Below, in pieces: positions 12,101 through 20,906 of a DNA stretch of 64,000 nt (positions are counted from its first letter, which is position 1; each line of letters starts with the position of its first letter). Both the position numbers and the translations under genes were made by a program. The notes beneath the pieces are model-generated. The model saw nothing but the letters and a program-made list of their open reading frames with translations, was not told the DNA's origin and ran no database searches. The DNA is from Brachycybe producta (taxonomy: Eukaryota; Arthropoda; Diplopoda; Playtdesmida; Andrognathidae), in NCBI GenBank assembly GCA_036925085.1, contig JAUPFP010000001.1:3146001-3210000 (forward strand). The letters run 5' to 3'.

Positions 12101-15100
12101 AATTAACAATAAAACTAAAGTTAATGTTAACTCAAATACAGACCGCAAAAATGCACTTTTAAATGATCTTAACGCAAACACAATGTACTAATTATAACTA
12201 CACTTATATTGAAAACAATTGAGTTTCAATATTGCAGTAAAAACAAAAACCGCAATTATTTTCCTACCAACCTTAATAATTTCTTTAAGGTGTACAAGGT
12301 TTCAAAAAAACATATTTTTACATTATGTATTTTTTGTTGTTGTTGCAGTGGCTTTAAATTTTCAAACACCAGGTCAAATGCTTGACCTTTATGATGGACG
12401 TTTTGCTCAGAATGGTGGTTGTGGTTATGTATTAAAACCATCTGTAATGAGGGAACCAGTTTCTTTCTTTCCTGCCCATAATAAGGGAGTCATTCCAGGC
12501 CTTGCACCACAAATTCTACGCCTAAAGGCCAGTAAGAGTTATTGTAGATTAACTTAACATGTCAACTCAAGATGACTGGTTTATGTTTGCAAATGAGGAG
12601 CCCTTTTTTTTCTCTTCCTGCAAATTGCAAGCAATTGAAGAAACTCATTGAAATATTCTAAGCAAGTAAGCTTGAGTTGATAAATAGTATTTGTGGGACC
12701 ATCATTTACATTGTAGGCCCTACATGTTGTCTAATAGGGCTCTGATTTTTATGCAAATATCAAAGCAAATATTTCTCAGTTTTGTGGCTCCAAGTACCAA
12801 TTGTGAAGTAATATCGATCATCATCATTAGAATAACTGCAATTATGATTTTTATAATCAAAAATGGCTTTGTTAGAGGTTAGATGTCTTGTTATTATCAC
12901 TTCTAGCCTCTAACTAACAACTGTATACATTTGTTCTACTGCAGTTGATTGATTTACTTCATAACTGGCACTTGAGCTCACAGACTGAGAAGCATTTGCT
13001 TGATAATTGCATAAAAATCCGAGCCATACTAATTGATTGTATGGCCGCCATTTTGTGACAGATTAATAAGATGTTTTTCGTAAATTTGTAAAAACAGGTC
13101 ATAAGTGGACAACACCTTCCCAGGCCTAAAGGCTCAACTGCCAAAGGAGATTCCATTGATCCCTATGTAGTGGTACAGATATTCGGCATTCCAGCTGATT
13201 GTGCCGAAGTTCAGACTAGAACAGTCTCCAATGAAGGTATTTTTTTTTCGAATCGATAATTTTTATGTTCAATTCTGCGTTTCAGCTGAACAACACTTAA
13301 GCGCAAACTTGAAAATTTTGTTAGAAACTAGAATGGTAGTTGAATATCACTTAATAATATTGTTGACATTTTTCAAAATCAAATTTTTATAGACAAAAAT
13401 TTAAAAAAAAAATGTCATCCGTGCTTAAAGTTTGGGTTACTCTTCTAGTTTCTAAAACATTTTGAAGTTTACTTTACATTCCCTATTGAAAAAAAAAAAA
13501 TAAAATAACCAGAGTTTGAGAGGCGTTTAAACTTAACTTAAAGCGTTTTAAGAAATTGAAAGTGTTTTAGAAACTAGAAGAGTAAATGAGTCACTTAAAA
13601 GGACATTTTAATGTTGTTGTCTTTCAAAATAAATTAATTATTGAAAATTTCAAATTCCGAATTTTCGTTTTTCACTTTCAAATTGGGTTAAAAAATATGA
13701 AAAATTTAAGAATGTGTTCATTTTCAAATTCCTATAAAAGTTCATTTTCTTTAAGTGATTCATTTACTCTTCTAGTTTCTAAAACACTTTCAGTTTTTTT
13801 TCTTCTTTAAAGTTGTTTCTAGAAGACAGAATAGTCTTAATCAAAGTTTGATAGTGGGGTAACCCGTCATAAATGACGGGAGCAAAATTCATAGGCAATT
13901 GTGCGCATGCGCGTCGTTTGTTCCTTTTTTTACTTCTTTCATTTCAATTTCAGTCACCCCCTCTCACTTTTTTTCCCCTCCACGTTTCTCTATCTCTCTC
14001 TCTCTCTCTGTCCTCTACACTTTCCAACCTTTTCCCCTCTCCAATTTAATATCATGGGGTTCTTGGATGGGAAGGGTGCAACATATAGTTGACCTTGAGA
14101 GAAAAAAAAAGCTGTTCATTTCTTCATTTATTCAAATTTATATAAATTTCGATGTTACTCCACACACACACACAGACCTGGGATATTATATATATAATAA
14201 TGTTTACACTTTAAACTCACTTTAACTTTATTGCATTTTTGTTATTTGACTTATGGCCGCCATCTTGTTACAGACAAACGCCATTTTTTTTTAAAAATAA
14301 AAATGTTTCAATTCTCGTTTTTTTGTTGTTGTTGTCAAAATAGGAAGTTGTCCAATGTTTGATGAAAGTTTCGAATTTCAAATCAACCTTCCAGAATTGG
14401 CTTTGGTACGTTTTGTTGTTTTGGATGATGATTACATAGGAGATGATTTCATAGGGCAATACACAATTGCCTTTGATTGCCTTCAAACAGGTTTTAAAGC
14501 AATATATTGCCATAGGTAAAACATAACACAAGTACATTTTAAACTATTTTTTTTCTACATGATAGGTTATCGTCATATACGACTGTTGTCACCAACGGGA
14601 ACCCTTTTGAGCGACAACTGTACTCTGTTTGTTCATACGGCCATTACGAACAAACGGGGAGGAGGGGTGAGAACACAGGAGGGTGTTTAAAATTGTAATC
14701 TTTTTGTGTGACAATATTTCATATTATTGGGTTTTTTGCATAATTCAGAAACCGCAGAAAAAATTTCGGAAACCGCATTCTGATATCCGAGGAATTGGAG
14801 TCAAAGCAATTGATGACATCATTAAAGTAATTATTATACATGTATATATATTAAGCCAGGTCTGTGTGTGTGTGTGTGTGTTTAACGCTGTACAAACCTT
14901 GAAGCACGTCGGAATTTATATAAATTTCAATGAATAAATGAACCGCTTTTTTTTCTCAAGGTCAACTATATGTTGCACTGTCCCCATCCAAGAACCCCAT
15001 TGATATTAAATTGGAGAGGGGGGAAAAGGTTGGAAAGTGTAGAGGGGGGGGGAAGAGAGAGAGAGAAACGTGGAGGGGGAAAAAAGTGGGAGGGGGTGAC

Positions 15101-16829
15101 TGAAATTGAAATGAAAGGAGTAAAAAAAGGAACAAACGACGCGCATGCGCACACCAGAGAAAATGAAAAACTCATTTTTTCTTTCAAATATAAAAAGGGG
15201 AAGGGTTTATCACGGGCAACTGTGCCCAGCATTAGAATTTCTCTTCCTCCGCCCTTTTATGAACGTCATCAATTTCTAATTGGGTTTGTTACTTGGTCTG
15301 ACGTCATAAAAGGGCGGAGGAAAAGAAATTCTAATGCTGGGCACAATTGCCTGTGAATTTCGCTCCCGTCATTTATGACGGGTTACCCCACTAGTTAAAA
15401 ACAAATGTTATTTATTTGTTTGTAGGGTGTTCTGCCAAGTGTTGTCGATGCTACTACGATGAGGGCAGCAACTGATGCTGCAATGACCGAACTTCGCGAG
15501 GAATTTGGATTGGGAGAAACTGCAAACATTAAGCAATGTCTTAGAGTTTTACTAACTAGGGTTGCAAATGGATCCGAACCTATCACATTAAATGTGGTAG
15601 AAAACTCTGGGGTAACTTTTAAGAAAAAAAAACAAAAATTCATCATTGAAATTCAATTTAGTATATATGAGAACCAATCATATTCAACTGGTTACATGAC
15701 AGTTTCCTGAATTACAAGTCAAAGGACCCGTATCGACACATTTGAGCAAAACCGTGAACCTCTTCGATAAGGTTTTACCCTTAAGGGCACTGCAATTTTA
15801 TAGATATTTTTGGTTATTTTTTTTCCTTCAAATTCGTGTTTTTATTTATTAAAAACAGGCGTTGCAAGAGTTTCGGAACGTGACAGACAATTCAGGTACT
15901 CACATAGAAACGGTAAATAAAGAGTTCTCGTAAATTGTCGAAATGTTCGAATTGTTTTTTGTCAAACTGTTAATGGTTTCAAACCTTTTTTTTTTTTTTT
16001 TTGGGTCCGTGCCAGTTACGTAAAGCTTACGAGGCTCTTCTAGAACTGTACGAAGATTTGGAAACGCTTTGTATACAAGCAGGTCTCAAAGGCAAGAAAT
16101 TAAATAAGGTATATGGTAGTGTGAACTAGCCTCTCTCTCTCTCTCTCTCTCGATCGTACAGCCGACTTATAGCTGTTTTTCGTATCGTAATTGGCTTGAA
16201 TCGTGTAGGCACTTGATACGTATGCTTGGAACATGCAGATTTTAAGAGGACAAATCGATCTCTTAGATAGTTGCCGTAAAGAATGCAAGCAAGCTGTAAC
16301 TCAGGTGATGTCATACCGCCGCTTTTTTTTTTTTTTTTAAATATTTCATCAAATTTTAACTCAATTTTTACAACAAAATTTTTGATTAAAACTGTTATAA
16401 TTTTAGTTTGAACAATTTTTTTTTTTTTTTGATTTTTTAACAAATTTTTTTAGAAACTTTGAATAAAATCTTTACGAAAATTAAATCATGATTTATTAAA
16501 AATCAAAAATAATTAATATTATAATTATAATTATTATTAATATTATTATTTTTATTTATTTATTGTTTGTCCAACAGATGCAATCTTCGACTGATTCTCA
16601 TTTGCTAAGTAGTTTTAACAAAAACAAAGATCGTAGTCCAGTAGTGACTCGTGATCGTCCTCGACTGGCCCTTCAAGATAAGGGACAGTTTCCGGACTGG
16701 GTGGGAACGTTGCCTCGTAGTCCAACGTCACCATCGGATGGTCAACCACGAGGAATCCTCAAGAATAAAACCCCATCGACTGCGTCTTTAACTCGTTCTC
16801 CACCGTATTGCCACCTCGAACCGAGTTAA
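2317..16829 (+). CDS. PLCL: Phospholipase C-like protein (PLCL/PRIP type), 24 exons, 5' end missing
   Basis: Exons: 2317-2466, 2558-2764, 3540-3603, 3697-3799, 4839-4951, 5094-5157, 6601-6812, 7232-7317, 7447-7564, 8820-8994, 9512-9598, 10350-10452, 11656-11835, 12349-12527, 13098-13236, 14344-14490, 14566-14666, 14749-14826, 15426-15611, 15703-15771, 15859-15912, 16016-16108, 16239-16304, 16578-16829. They join in frame to about 1008 residues, against roughly 1100 in vertebrate PLCL1. Visible order: PH (1-119), EF hands (120-290), X box (from [10 protein letters not shown], about 296-431), acidic linker [11 protein letters not shown] box (470-614), C2 (about 615-745), C-terminal tail. Whole stretches match PLCL1/2, such as [11 protein letters not shown] and [18 protein letters not shown]. 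In the family these are catalytically weak or dead PLC-fold scaffolds binding inositol phosphates, phosphatases and GABA-A receptor machinery. Catalytic His303, His347, Glu381, Ser502 and Arg536 are present; Lys333 replaces a conserved Glu. The exon 3/4 junction is the least certain, and exon 14 needs a GC donor. Confidence 0.95.
2775..3468. repeat. Duplicated family H element in PLCL intron 2
   Basis: Two direct copies (about 2775-3060 and 3085-3370) of a unit containing CCGGAAACTAAAGAAAAAGC-like ends, AAGAAAGCAAGCATCTAAAT and GAGAAGAAAATGGCAAAATC. The mirrored right end CTTTAGTTTTCGGATTGCAG occurs once, near 3445. Related copies lie at 8433-8725, 47153-47890 and 50310-50478. Confidence 0.65.
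3926..4452. other. AT-rich intron sequence, nothing recognised
   Basis: Runs of T and A with repeated TGCATATTT words on both strands; no frame or element ends that I can support. Confidence 0.5.
4453..4779. mobile_element. Family D foldback element
   Basis: Begins GCTCGGATTTTTATGC and ends with the complement GCATAAAAATCCGAGC. The inner arms carry the AGAGGCTAGAAT/CTAGCCTCTAACC pair. It lies in the intron before PLCL exon 5. Confidence 0.7.
5744..5930. mobile_element. Foldback element C in a PLCL intron
   Basis: GTCAATCTGCGGAATCAGTC at the left is mirrored by GACTGATTCCACGGATTGAC at the right, with further paired blocks inside (GCAGATTGCCTAG and CTAGGCAATC). About 187 bp, no frame, single copy in this window. 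Confidence 0.7.
7983..8406. mobile_element. Family A MITE interrupted by a second family A MITE
   Basis: The outer element starts ACAAGCAATTAG and ends AATTGCCTGT, with target duplication GTTGTTTC on both sides. It is split at about 8014 by the complete inner copy 8015-8220; ACAGAAGT occurs on both sides of the inner copy. The outer TGACGTCA is at 8284-8291 and the inner one at 8102-8109. Confidence 0.85.
8433..8725. mobile_element. Family H element
   Basis: GTTCGGAAATTAAAGAAAAAGC at the left (first 20 bases GTTCGGAAATTAAAGAAAAA) is mirrored by TTAGTTTCCGAAAACAGCC near 8702-8720. It shares the GAGAAGAAAATGGC block with the copies at 2775 and 47153. Confidence 0.55.
9018..9186. repeat. (GA)n microsatellite
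   Basis: About 165 bp of nearly pure GA dinucleotide with occasional AAAG and AGCAAG interruptions, starting 24 bases after the donor of PLCL exon 10. It produces spurious Arg/Glu-rich and Ser/Leu-rich open frames on the two strands. Confidence 0.95.
9198..9415. mobile_element. Family E foldback element
   Basis: GTTAGAAACTAGAATGAGTA at the left is mirrored by CCTTCTAGTTTTCTGAAAC at the right; the internal arms are TTTCATGTTGATAT and TGTCAACATGAAAAT. Confidence 0.65.
9667..10274. mobile_element. Foldback transposon with 20-bp subrepeats
   Basis: The outer ends are inverted copies (GAGCCCTATAAAGAACAGGC left; complement of GTCCTTTACAGGGCTTC right). The right arm is a tandem array of a 20-bp unit, GTCGAGATTAAAGTCGAAAT, from about 9890 to 10240. 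An inner palindrome at 9738-9872 pairs GCCATGTTAATTATGCCATG with its complement. Terminal repeats built of short direct subrepeats are typical of foldback (FB-type) elements. It lies between PLCL exons 11 and 12. Confidence 0.75.
10870..11035. repeat. Dispersed repeat shared with 18040-18240
   Basis: Both segments contain GGAAATGAAGACA.TCTTGTC followed by TTGCAGAC, a TGCAATGA block and CACTCTGAAT. The ends are not resolved. Confidence 0.45.
11070..11430. repeat. Family M repeat, two tandem copies
   Basis: A unit of about 185 bp with GAATGGGGAGGTTGAGGAGC, then TTTAAAAACTAGAAGG and TTTCATTCATTTCTACTGAG. Single and triple copies occur at 27425-27600 and 44280-44815. Confidence 0.65.
11861..12276 (-). 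mobile_element. Deleted mariner element in PLCL intron 13
   Basis: Termini TTAGGTTGGTAGGAAAATAA and the mirrored CCTACCAACCTTAA, running into ATTGCGGTTTTTTG, closely resemble mariner inverted repeats of the Hsmar1/cecropia kind; TA flanks both sides. On the minus strand a short frame ends with [12 protein letters not shown], which looks like the extreme C-terminus of a mariner transposase. At 416 bp it lacks the catalytic domain, so it is a non-autonomous deletion derivative. Confidence 0.8.
12735..13027. mobile_element. Family D foldback element
   Basis: AGGGCTCTGATTTTTATGC to GCATAAAAATCCGAGCC, in the intron between PLCL exons 14 and 15. A CTAAT word occurs just outside each end. Confidence 0.7.
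13308..13475. mobile_element. Family E foldback element
   Basis: TTGTTAGAAACTAGAATGGT is mirrored by ACTCTTCTAGTTTCTAAAAC. A second copy follows at 13556-13796. Confidence 0.65.
13556..13796. mobile_element. Family E foldback element
   Basis: GTTTTAGAAACTAGAAGAGT at the left and ACTCTTCTAGTTTCTAAAAC at the right are exact complements over 20 bases, so this copy is among the best preserved. Confidence 0.75.
13854..14178. repeat. Left inverted arm flanking PLCL exons 16-18
   Basis: Reads GTGGGGTAACCCGTCATAAA at its outer end, then GCGCATGCGCGTCG, a pyrimidine-rich middle and TTTATATAAATTTC before a short (CA)n. All of these recur in inverted orientation at 14858-15391. No coding capacity. Confidence 0.85.
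14858..15391. repeat. Right inverted arm flanking PLCL exons 16-18
   Basis: Reverse complement of 13854-14178, starting from (TG)n inside and ending TTTATGACGGGTTACCCCAC outside. It is longer because a family B MITE (15212-15355) and about 50 further bases lie between GCGCATGCGC and the outer end. Confidence 0.85.
15212..15355. mobile_element. Family B palindromic MITE inside the right arm
   Basis: CTGTGCCCAGCATTAGAATT is mirrored by AATTCTAATGCTGGGCACAA; TGACGTCA is at 15299-15306 and CCGCCC/GGGCGG pairs are in the arms. Related to the copy at 20559-20753. Confidence 0.75.
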
Positions 16830-17123
16830 TTCAGTGCCAATTTGGTCAACCTAAAAAAAAAATTTGGGACATTTCTAATTAAAAGTCCTAAGATTTCAGG
16901 ATCAATAACATGGTTACCGTAGAGGGCCTTTTTCATTTTTTATTTTGAATTTTTTTTTTTTTAAAAAAATTGTTACAACTGCTAGGAAAGAAAAAAAAAA
17001 GCTTTTTCTGGCTGTTTCACCATTTCTGTACATTGTACATAGATGTAAATGTAAACTCAATAAGTAATTATTAATTAACAATTAGGAGAAAGAAAAAAAA
17101 GCCATCATTGTTTAAAATGTCAT

Positions 17124-17129
17124 AATAAA
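17124..17129 (+). terminator. Candidate polyadenylation signal of PLCL
   Basis: AATAAA about 295 bases after the PLCL stop codon. It is the first good match downstream. Confidence 0.45.
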
Positions 17130-17559
17130 ATCCCACAGCAAATACGTTGCCAAATATTACGCATTTTTTGAAGTTTTTTTTTTCATATTTGGTTCAGCAT
17201 ATACAGTATATTCTCGTACATTTATTTCGACATATTTTCTAGTCTTTTAAAATAAACTTTTTGAAGAACACCAAATTTTAAAGTTGTGAAACATAAAATC
17301 TTTTCGACATAATTTTTTAAAAAAAAAATTTAAAAAAATTATCTCGAAAGATTTTCTGTTTCACATTTTTAAACCAACTTGAAGTGAAAAATGAAAATTG
17401 AATATTAGAAATTGTTCTAAAATGTTTATTTTAAGAGATATACATTTTATCAACACAAAAATCCAGTGTTGAAACTAATCACTTTTAAAAGTAATTAATT
17501 ACAATTACTAATTACATCAGTAAGAATAATTAATTACTATTACTAATTACATCAGTAAG

Positions 17560-17960
17560 AATAATTAACAACAATTAACAATTAACAGATTTTAAAAAGA
17601 AATTAATTACAATTAACAGATTTTAAAAAGAAATTAATTACAATTAACAGATTTAAAAAGAAATTAATTACAATTAACAGATTTAAAAAGAAATTAATTA
17701 CAATTAACAGATTTTAAAAAGAAATTAATTACAATTAACAGATTTTAAAAAGAAATTAATTACAATTAACAGATTTTAAAAAGAAATTAATTACAATTAA
17801 CAGATTTTAAAAAGAAATTAATTACAATTAACAGATTTTAAAAAGAAATTAATTACAATTAACAGATTTTAAAAAGAAATTAATTACAATTAACAGATTT
17901 TAAAAAGAAATTAATTACAATTAACAGATTTTAAAAACAAATTAATTACAATTACTCATT
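17560..17960. repeat. 31-bp tandem array
   Basis: About 12 near-identical copies of a unit containing AAGAAATTAATTACAATTAA and CAGATTTTAA, lying between the convergent PLCL and COMMD1 genes. The copies are directly adjacent with no unique spacers. Confidence 0.9.
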
Positions 17961-18039
17961 TTTTCCTGAATGTAATTTAATTAATTTTAAAGTTAGATCT
18001 TTCATCATTTCACGAGCAACGAATTTTTTAATTTGCAAT

Positions 18040-18240
18040 TTCCGTAAAACCTCAACCACGCCAACTGTTAATTAGCTTTTGAAGCGTGTATTGCACTCCG
18101 GAAATGAAGACATTCTTGTCTTGCAGACGTCACAGGGAACGTTTCCATTCTCGCTCTTCCAGTTCACTTGCAATGAATTTTCGAAGTTCGGTCGTTACGA
18201 GTATCTACAGAAACACCTCAACCACGCCCACTCTGAATGG
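18040..18240. repeat. Dispersed repeat shared with 10870-11035
   Basis: Contains ACCTCAACCACGCC twice and the GGAAATGAAGACATTCTTGT block, also seen in a PLCL intron. Its class is not recognised. Confidence 0.45.
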
Positions 18241-18366
18241 GCCTAACTTTTAAACTTTTACAAATGGCTGACTTATAAAAAAAATATCTTAAACTTTGCT
18301 TTTATGACACAGTTTAAGAATAAGACTTTTAAAATACACTTTTTCAATCCTTTTCTCATTGAAGAT

Positions 18367-18372
18367 TTTATT
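18367..18372 (-). terminator. Candidate polyadenylation signal of COMMD1
   Basis: AATAAA on the minus strand, about 125 bases beyond the COMMD1 stop codon. Confidence 0.5.
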
Positions 18373-18495
18373 TTGCATTCAAATATTTTAATATACAAAA
18401 TTAATACAAATTAAATTACATTCAGAGAAAAACAAAAGTATTCAACAAAAAATAGTATTTGAATTAACAATGGTCCACTTTTTAGCTGTTTTTTT

Positions 18496-19739
18496 TCAGT
18501 TCTCTGAATTCGACATTTCCGTTATCCGAGCATCGATTTCGTCCATCGAGCGTAAAAGTGAAGCAAGATCCTTTTCATCCAGTTCAAAGTTGAAACACTG
18601 TTTTTGGGTTTTTCCTTGTGGATTGCATTTCATCTGAACGACGGCAACGGGAGCCAGAGGATCTCCTCCTCCTCCACCACCACCACGATCCGAGCTCCGA
18701 CTTGTCGATCGGCCTTGATGAGTCGGAACTTCGATCCTCCAACTGAGCCCCTCGAGAGTTGCCGTTCCGAATGCAGACCTTTTTACGATAATCTCGTGGA
18801 TCTTAGACCTGTGAATCTTCCAAAATCTAGCCAAGGTCTTCGCTTGTATTTCGTTGATTCGACCATCTCTTCGTTTCGTCTGCGAAGTTAAGAAAGCTTC
18901 GGTTTGCTTTAAGTCCATGTCTGACGAAGCCATTGTCTGGAAAATAATAATAATTCTTTTATTGTGCCACTTAAAGGTTGCCTATACAACATCTAACATA
19001 AGTGCAAGGTCAAAAAATAGAACAAACTAAAAAAATACAAGTAAATTTATAATACAAAAGCGTATTAAGTTCCGCGTATTGGACCCGTTGTAATTCAATT
19101 CAATTCAATTCAATTCAATTAGATACACCTGCAATCAGCTTGAAAGCCATGTGGCAGGGAGGGATTGCTCCCAATCACGACTGATTGTCATTGTTTAAAA
19201 ATAAGACATCATCACGAAATTGAAATCGTCCTAACAAAGAACTATTCACAGGAAGAGAATTCCATAGTCTTAACAACATTAGGAATAAAAGACCAAAAAT
19301 ATGCATCAGTCCTAGCCATTAATTCTTTGAAAGTCTTTGAATGCCCAAATCTACCTTTACGAGGATTTCTAGTTAGTAAACCATTAAGCAGGGTAATGTT
19401 ATCATCAGACAGCCATTAATTAGGAAACAAAATATCCTAGCTATGTCAACTCGAGATTACAGCTTGGATTATTGTAAATGAAACACGTGACCTCATTAAC
19501 ATAATCCATCCTGTCATCTTGAGTTGACAAAAGTGGGAAATATACAGAGGGAAATATATGCAAATCACCCGTATTAGTTGTGACATTTTGTCCAGAATCT
19601 GATTAAAATCATTCAAAGAGAAATTTGGATAACATTCAGACTTTAGTTCTTCATTTGGTATTTCCGCATTTTCGTAATCAATGCGGAAAATTCCGTTTAA
19701 AAGAATCAAAAGAGCGTTTTCGTCCACCTCCTCCGCCAT
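18496..19739 (-). CDS. COMMD1: COMM domain-containing protein 1
   Basis: Two exons: 19739-19569 and 18936-18496 (minus strand), joined in phase 0 by a GT-AG intron into 203 residues; human COMMD1 has 190. The N-terminal helical half (LLILLNGIFRIDY...QILDKMSQLIR) and the segment SSDMDLKQTEAFLTSQTK align with COMMD1 without gaps across the splice. The C-terminal COMM domain follows (GLSWRIEV near residue 115 to the end), with VAVVQM and a FELDEKDLASLL helix. COMMD proteins form the Commander complex, which recycles endosomal cargo with retriever; COMMD1 is also linked to NF-kB turnover and copper handling. One oddity is a run of seven glycines within the COMM domain (DRGGGGGGGDP), in a surface loop by position. 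The start is the first Met of exon 1. The gene is head-to-head with INTS7, and its intron holds a LINE fragment. Confidence 0.97.
19085..19430 (-). mobile_element. 5'-truncated LINE end in the COMMD1 intron
   Basis: On the minus strand a frame reads RNPRKGRFGHS and MARTDAYFWSFIP, then after a one-base frameshift RLWNSLPVNSSL. ARTD.Y.WSF.P....WNSL is the typical C-terminal end of non-LTR retrotransposon reverse transcriptases. It ends in about five ATTGA repeats (19097-19120), a LINE-like 3' tail. A related fragment lies at 30954-31390. Confidence 0.7.
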
Positions 19740-19787
19740 GTTCTAAACGGTTTCTTTAAAAAAGCACTAGATGGCGCCACATGTCGG

Positions 19788-19846
19788 ACAGGTTGTTAGA
19801 AATAGGCGAAAACTTCAGTTGGCTCCGCCCTTTTCTAACAACCTGT
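19788..19846. mobile_element. 59-bp minimal MITE next to COMMD1
   Basis: ACAGGTTGTTAGAA at the left and TTCTAACAACCTGT at the right are perfect complements around a core GTTGGCTCCGCCC shared with family A. The 8-bp duplication CATGTCGG flanks it on both sides (19780-19787 and 19847-19854). It lies about 50 bases upstream of the COMMD1 start codon. Confidence 0.85.
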
Positions 19847-20211
19847 CATGTCGGATAGTCAAAAAAAATTCTAAGATGGCCACCACAACCGTTTAACTAC
19901 ATAGAGGTAACTCAACTGTATGTTAAAGAAAAACGAGGTGGGTGAGTGAAATTAAATTGTGTAGCATCTTTTCAAGGTTATTTTTATTTTTTATTTCTCA
20001 TTTATTTTTTTAATTTATTTGTTTATAAAAATAACTTTGAGTTTTTTTTTATAAAGTCATGAACTATTTGTTAAATAATTAAATTTTGGCGTCTATTGGC
20101 TACATTCAGGTATAGCAAGGAATATTGTAATCAATTCGCTGAGTTTTAAGTAGAACTACCTCTATTTCTATGTATGTCATTATTGCCTATAAAAAAATAT
20201 TTCCTGTTGGT

Positions 20212-20402
20212 ATGGAAGCTCGTTTAGAACATTTATCACAATAATTTTCTCTTAATAAGATTGAAAAACTGAACAATAATATTGTGCGCACGTGCAATAA
20301 ATATTGCGCAAACACTCAATACCCACAATCAATAAAGATCGAACCAACGCTCAATAAAATTGTGCAAAACTATTGTGCGAAAGGTCTCAAACGGGCTTCC
20401 AT
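20212..20402. mobile_element. Foldback element between COMMD1 and INTS7
   Basis: ATGGAAGCTCGTTTAGAAC is mirrored by GTCTCAAACGGGCTTCCAT. Inner words AATATTGTGCGCACGTGC and GCACAATA-like blocks pair less well. Confidence 0.5.
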
Positions 20403-20558
20403 AACCGGCTTCCCTGTGTTTGAGGCTATATCGTTACCTACATCGATCTGATGTAAAGTAGCGTTCATAATATCGTAACACAAAAAATAGCCTCTACTTA
20501 ACCTCCTCATTTTATTCTTGTACTATAATGAAGAATTCTATGTAAAGAAAAATATAGA

Positions 20559-20753
20559 AAGGCAATTGTACCCAGCATTGAAATTTCTGTTGCTCCGCCT
20601 TTATGTAAACGTCATCCATTTTTAATTGGTTTATTACTTGATTTGACGTCACACTTTCCGCCCTTTTCAGTTTCTAATTGGTTTGTTACTTGGTCTGACG
20701 TCATAAAAAAGGGCGGAGCAAAAGAAATTGTAATGCTGGGCACAATTGCCTGT
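20559..20753. mobile_element. Family B palindromic MITE upstream of INTS7
   Basis: Ends AAGGCAATTGTACCCAGCAT and AATGCTGGGCACAATTGCCT, flanked by the 9-bp duplication AAATATAGA (20550-20558 and 20754-20762). It has TGACGTCA twice (20644-20651, 20696-20703), CCAAT motifs and GGGCGGAGC. It lies about 150 bases before the INTS7 start codon. Confidence 0.85.
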
Positions 20754-20906
20754 AAATATAGAGGCTATTCTGACCAAGAAAGAGGCTAATTTTGGAATTC
20801 TGGGACCTCGGGTTGATTTCAAGGGCACTTTTTTCATTGAGTCAATTTCAGTCAAATTACAATTTTGTAATTTTTGTTTCGGGTTTTAACAAAAATAATG
20901 TTTTAA

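Noticed and set aside
13899-14225. Open frames in the pyrimidine-rich arm next to PLCL exon 16.
   Set aside because: The same frames recur in the inverted arm at 14966-15232 and are low complexity; they belong to the repeat.
17560-17960. Regular 31-bp repeats that might suggest a CRISPR-like array.
   Set aside because: Units are directly adjacent with no unique spacers and the DNA is animal; it is a minisatellite.
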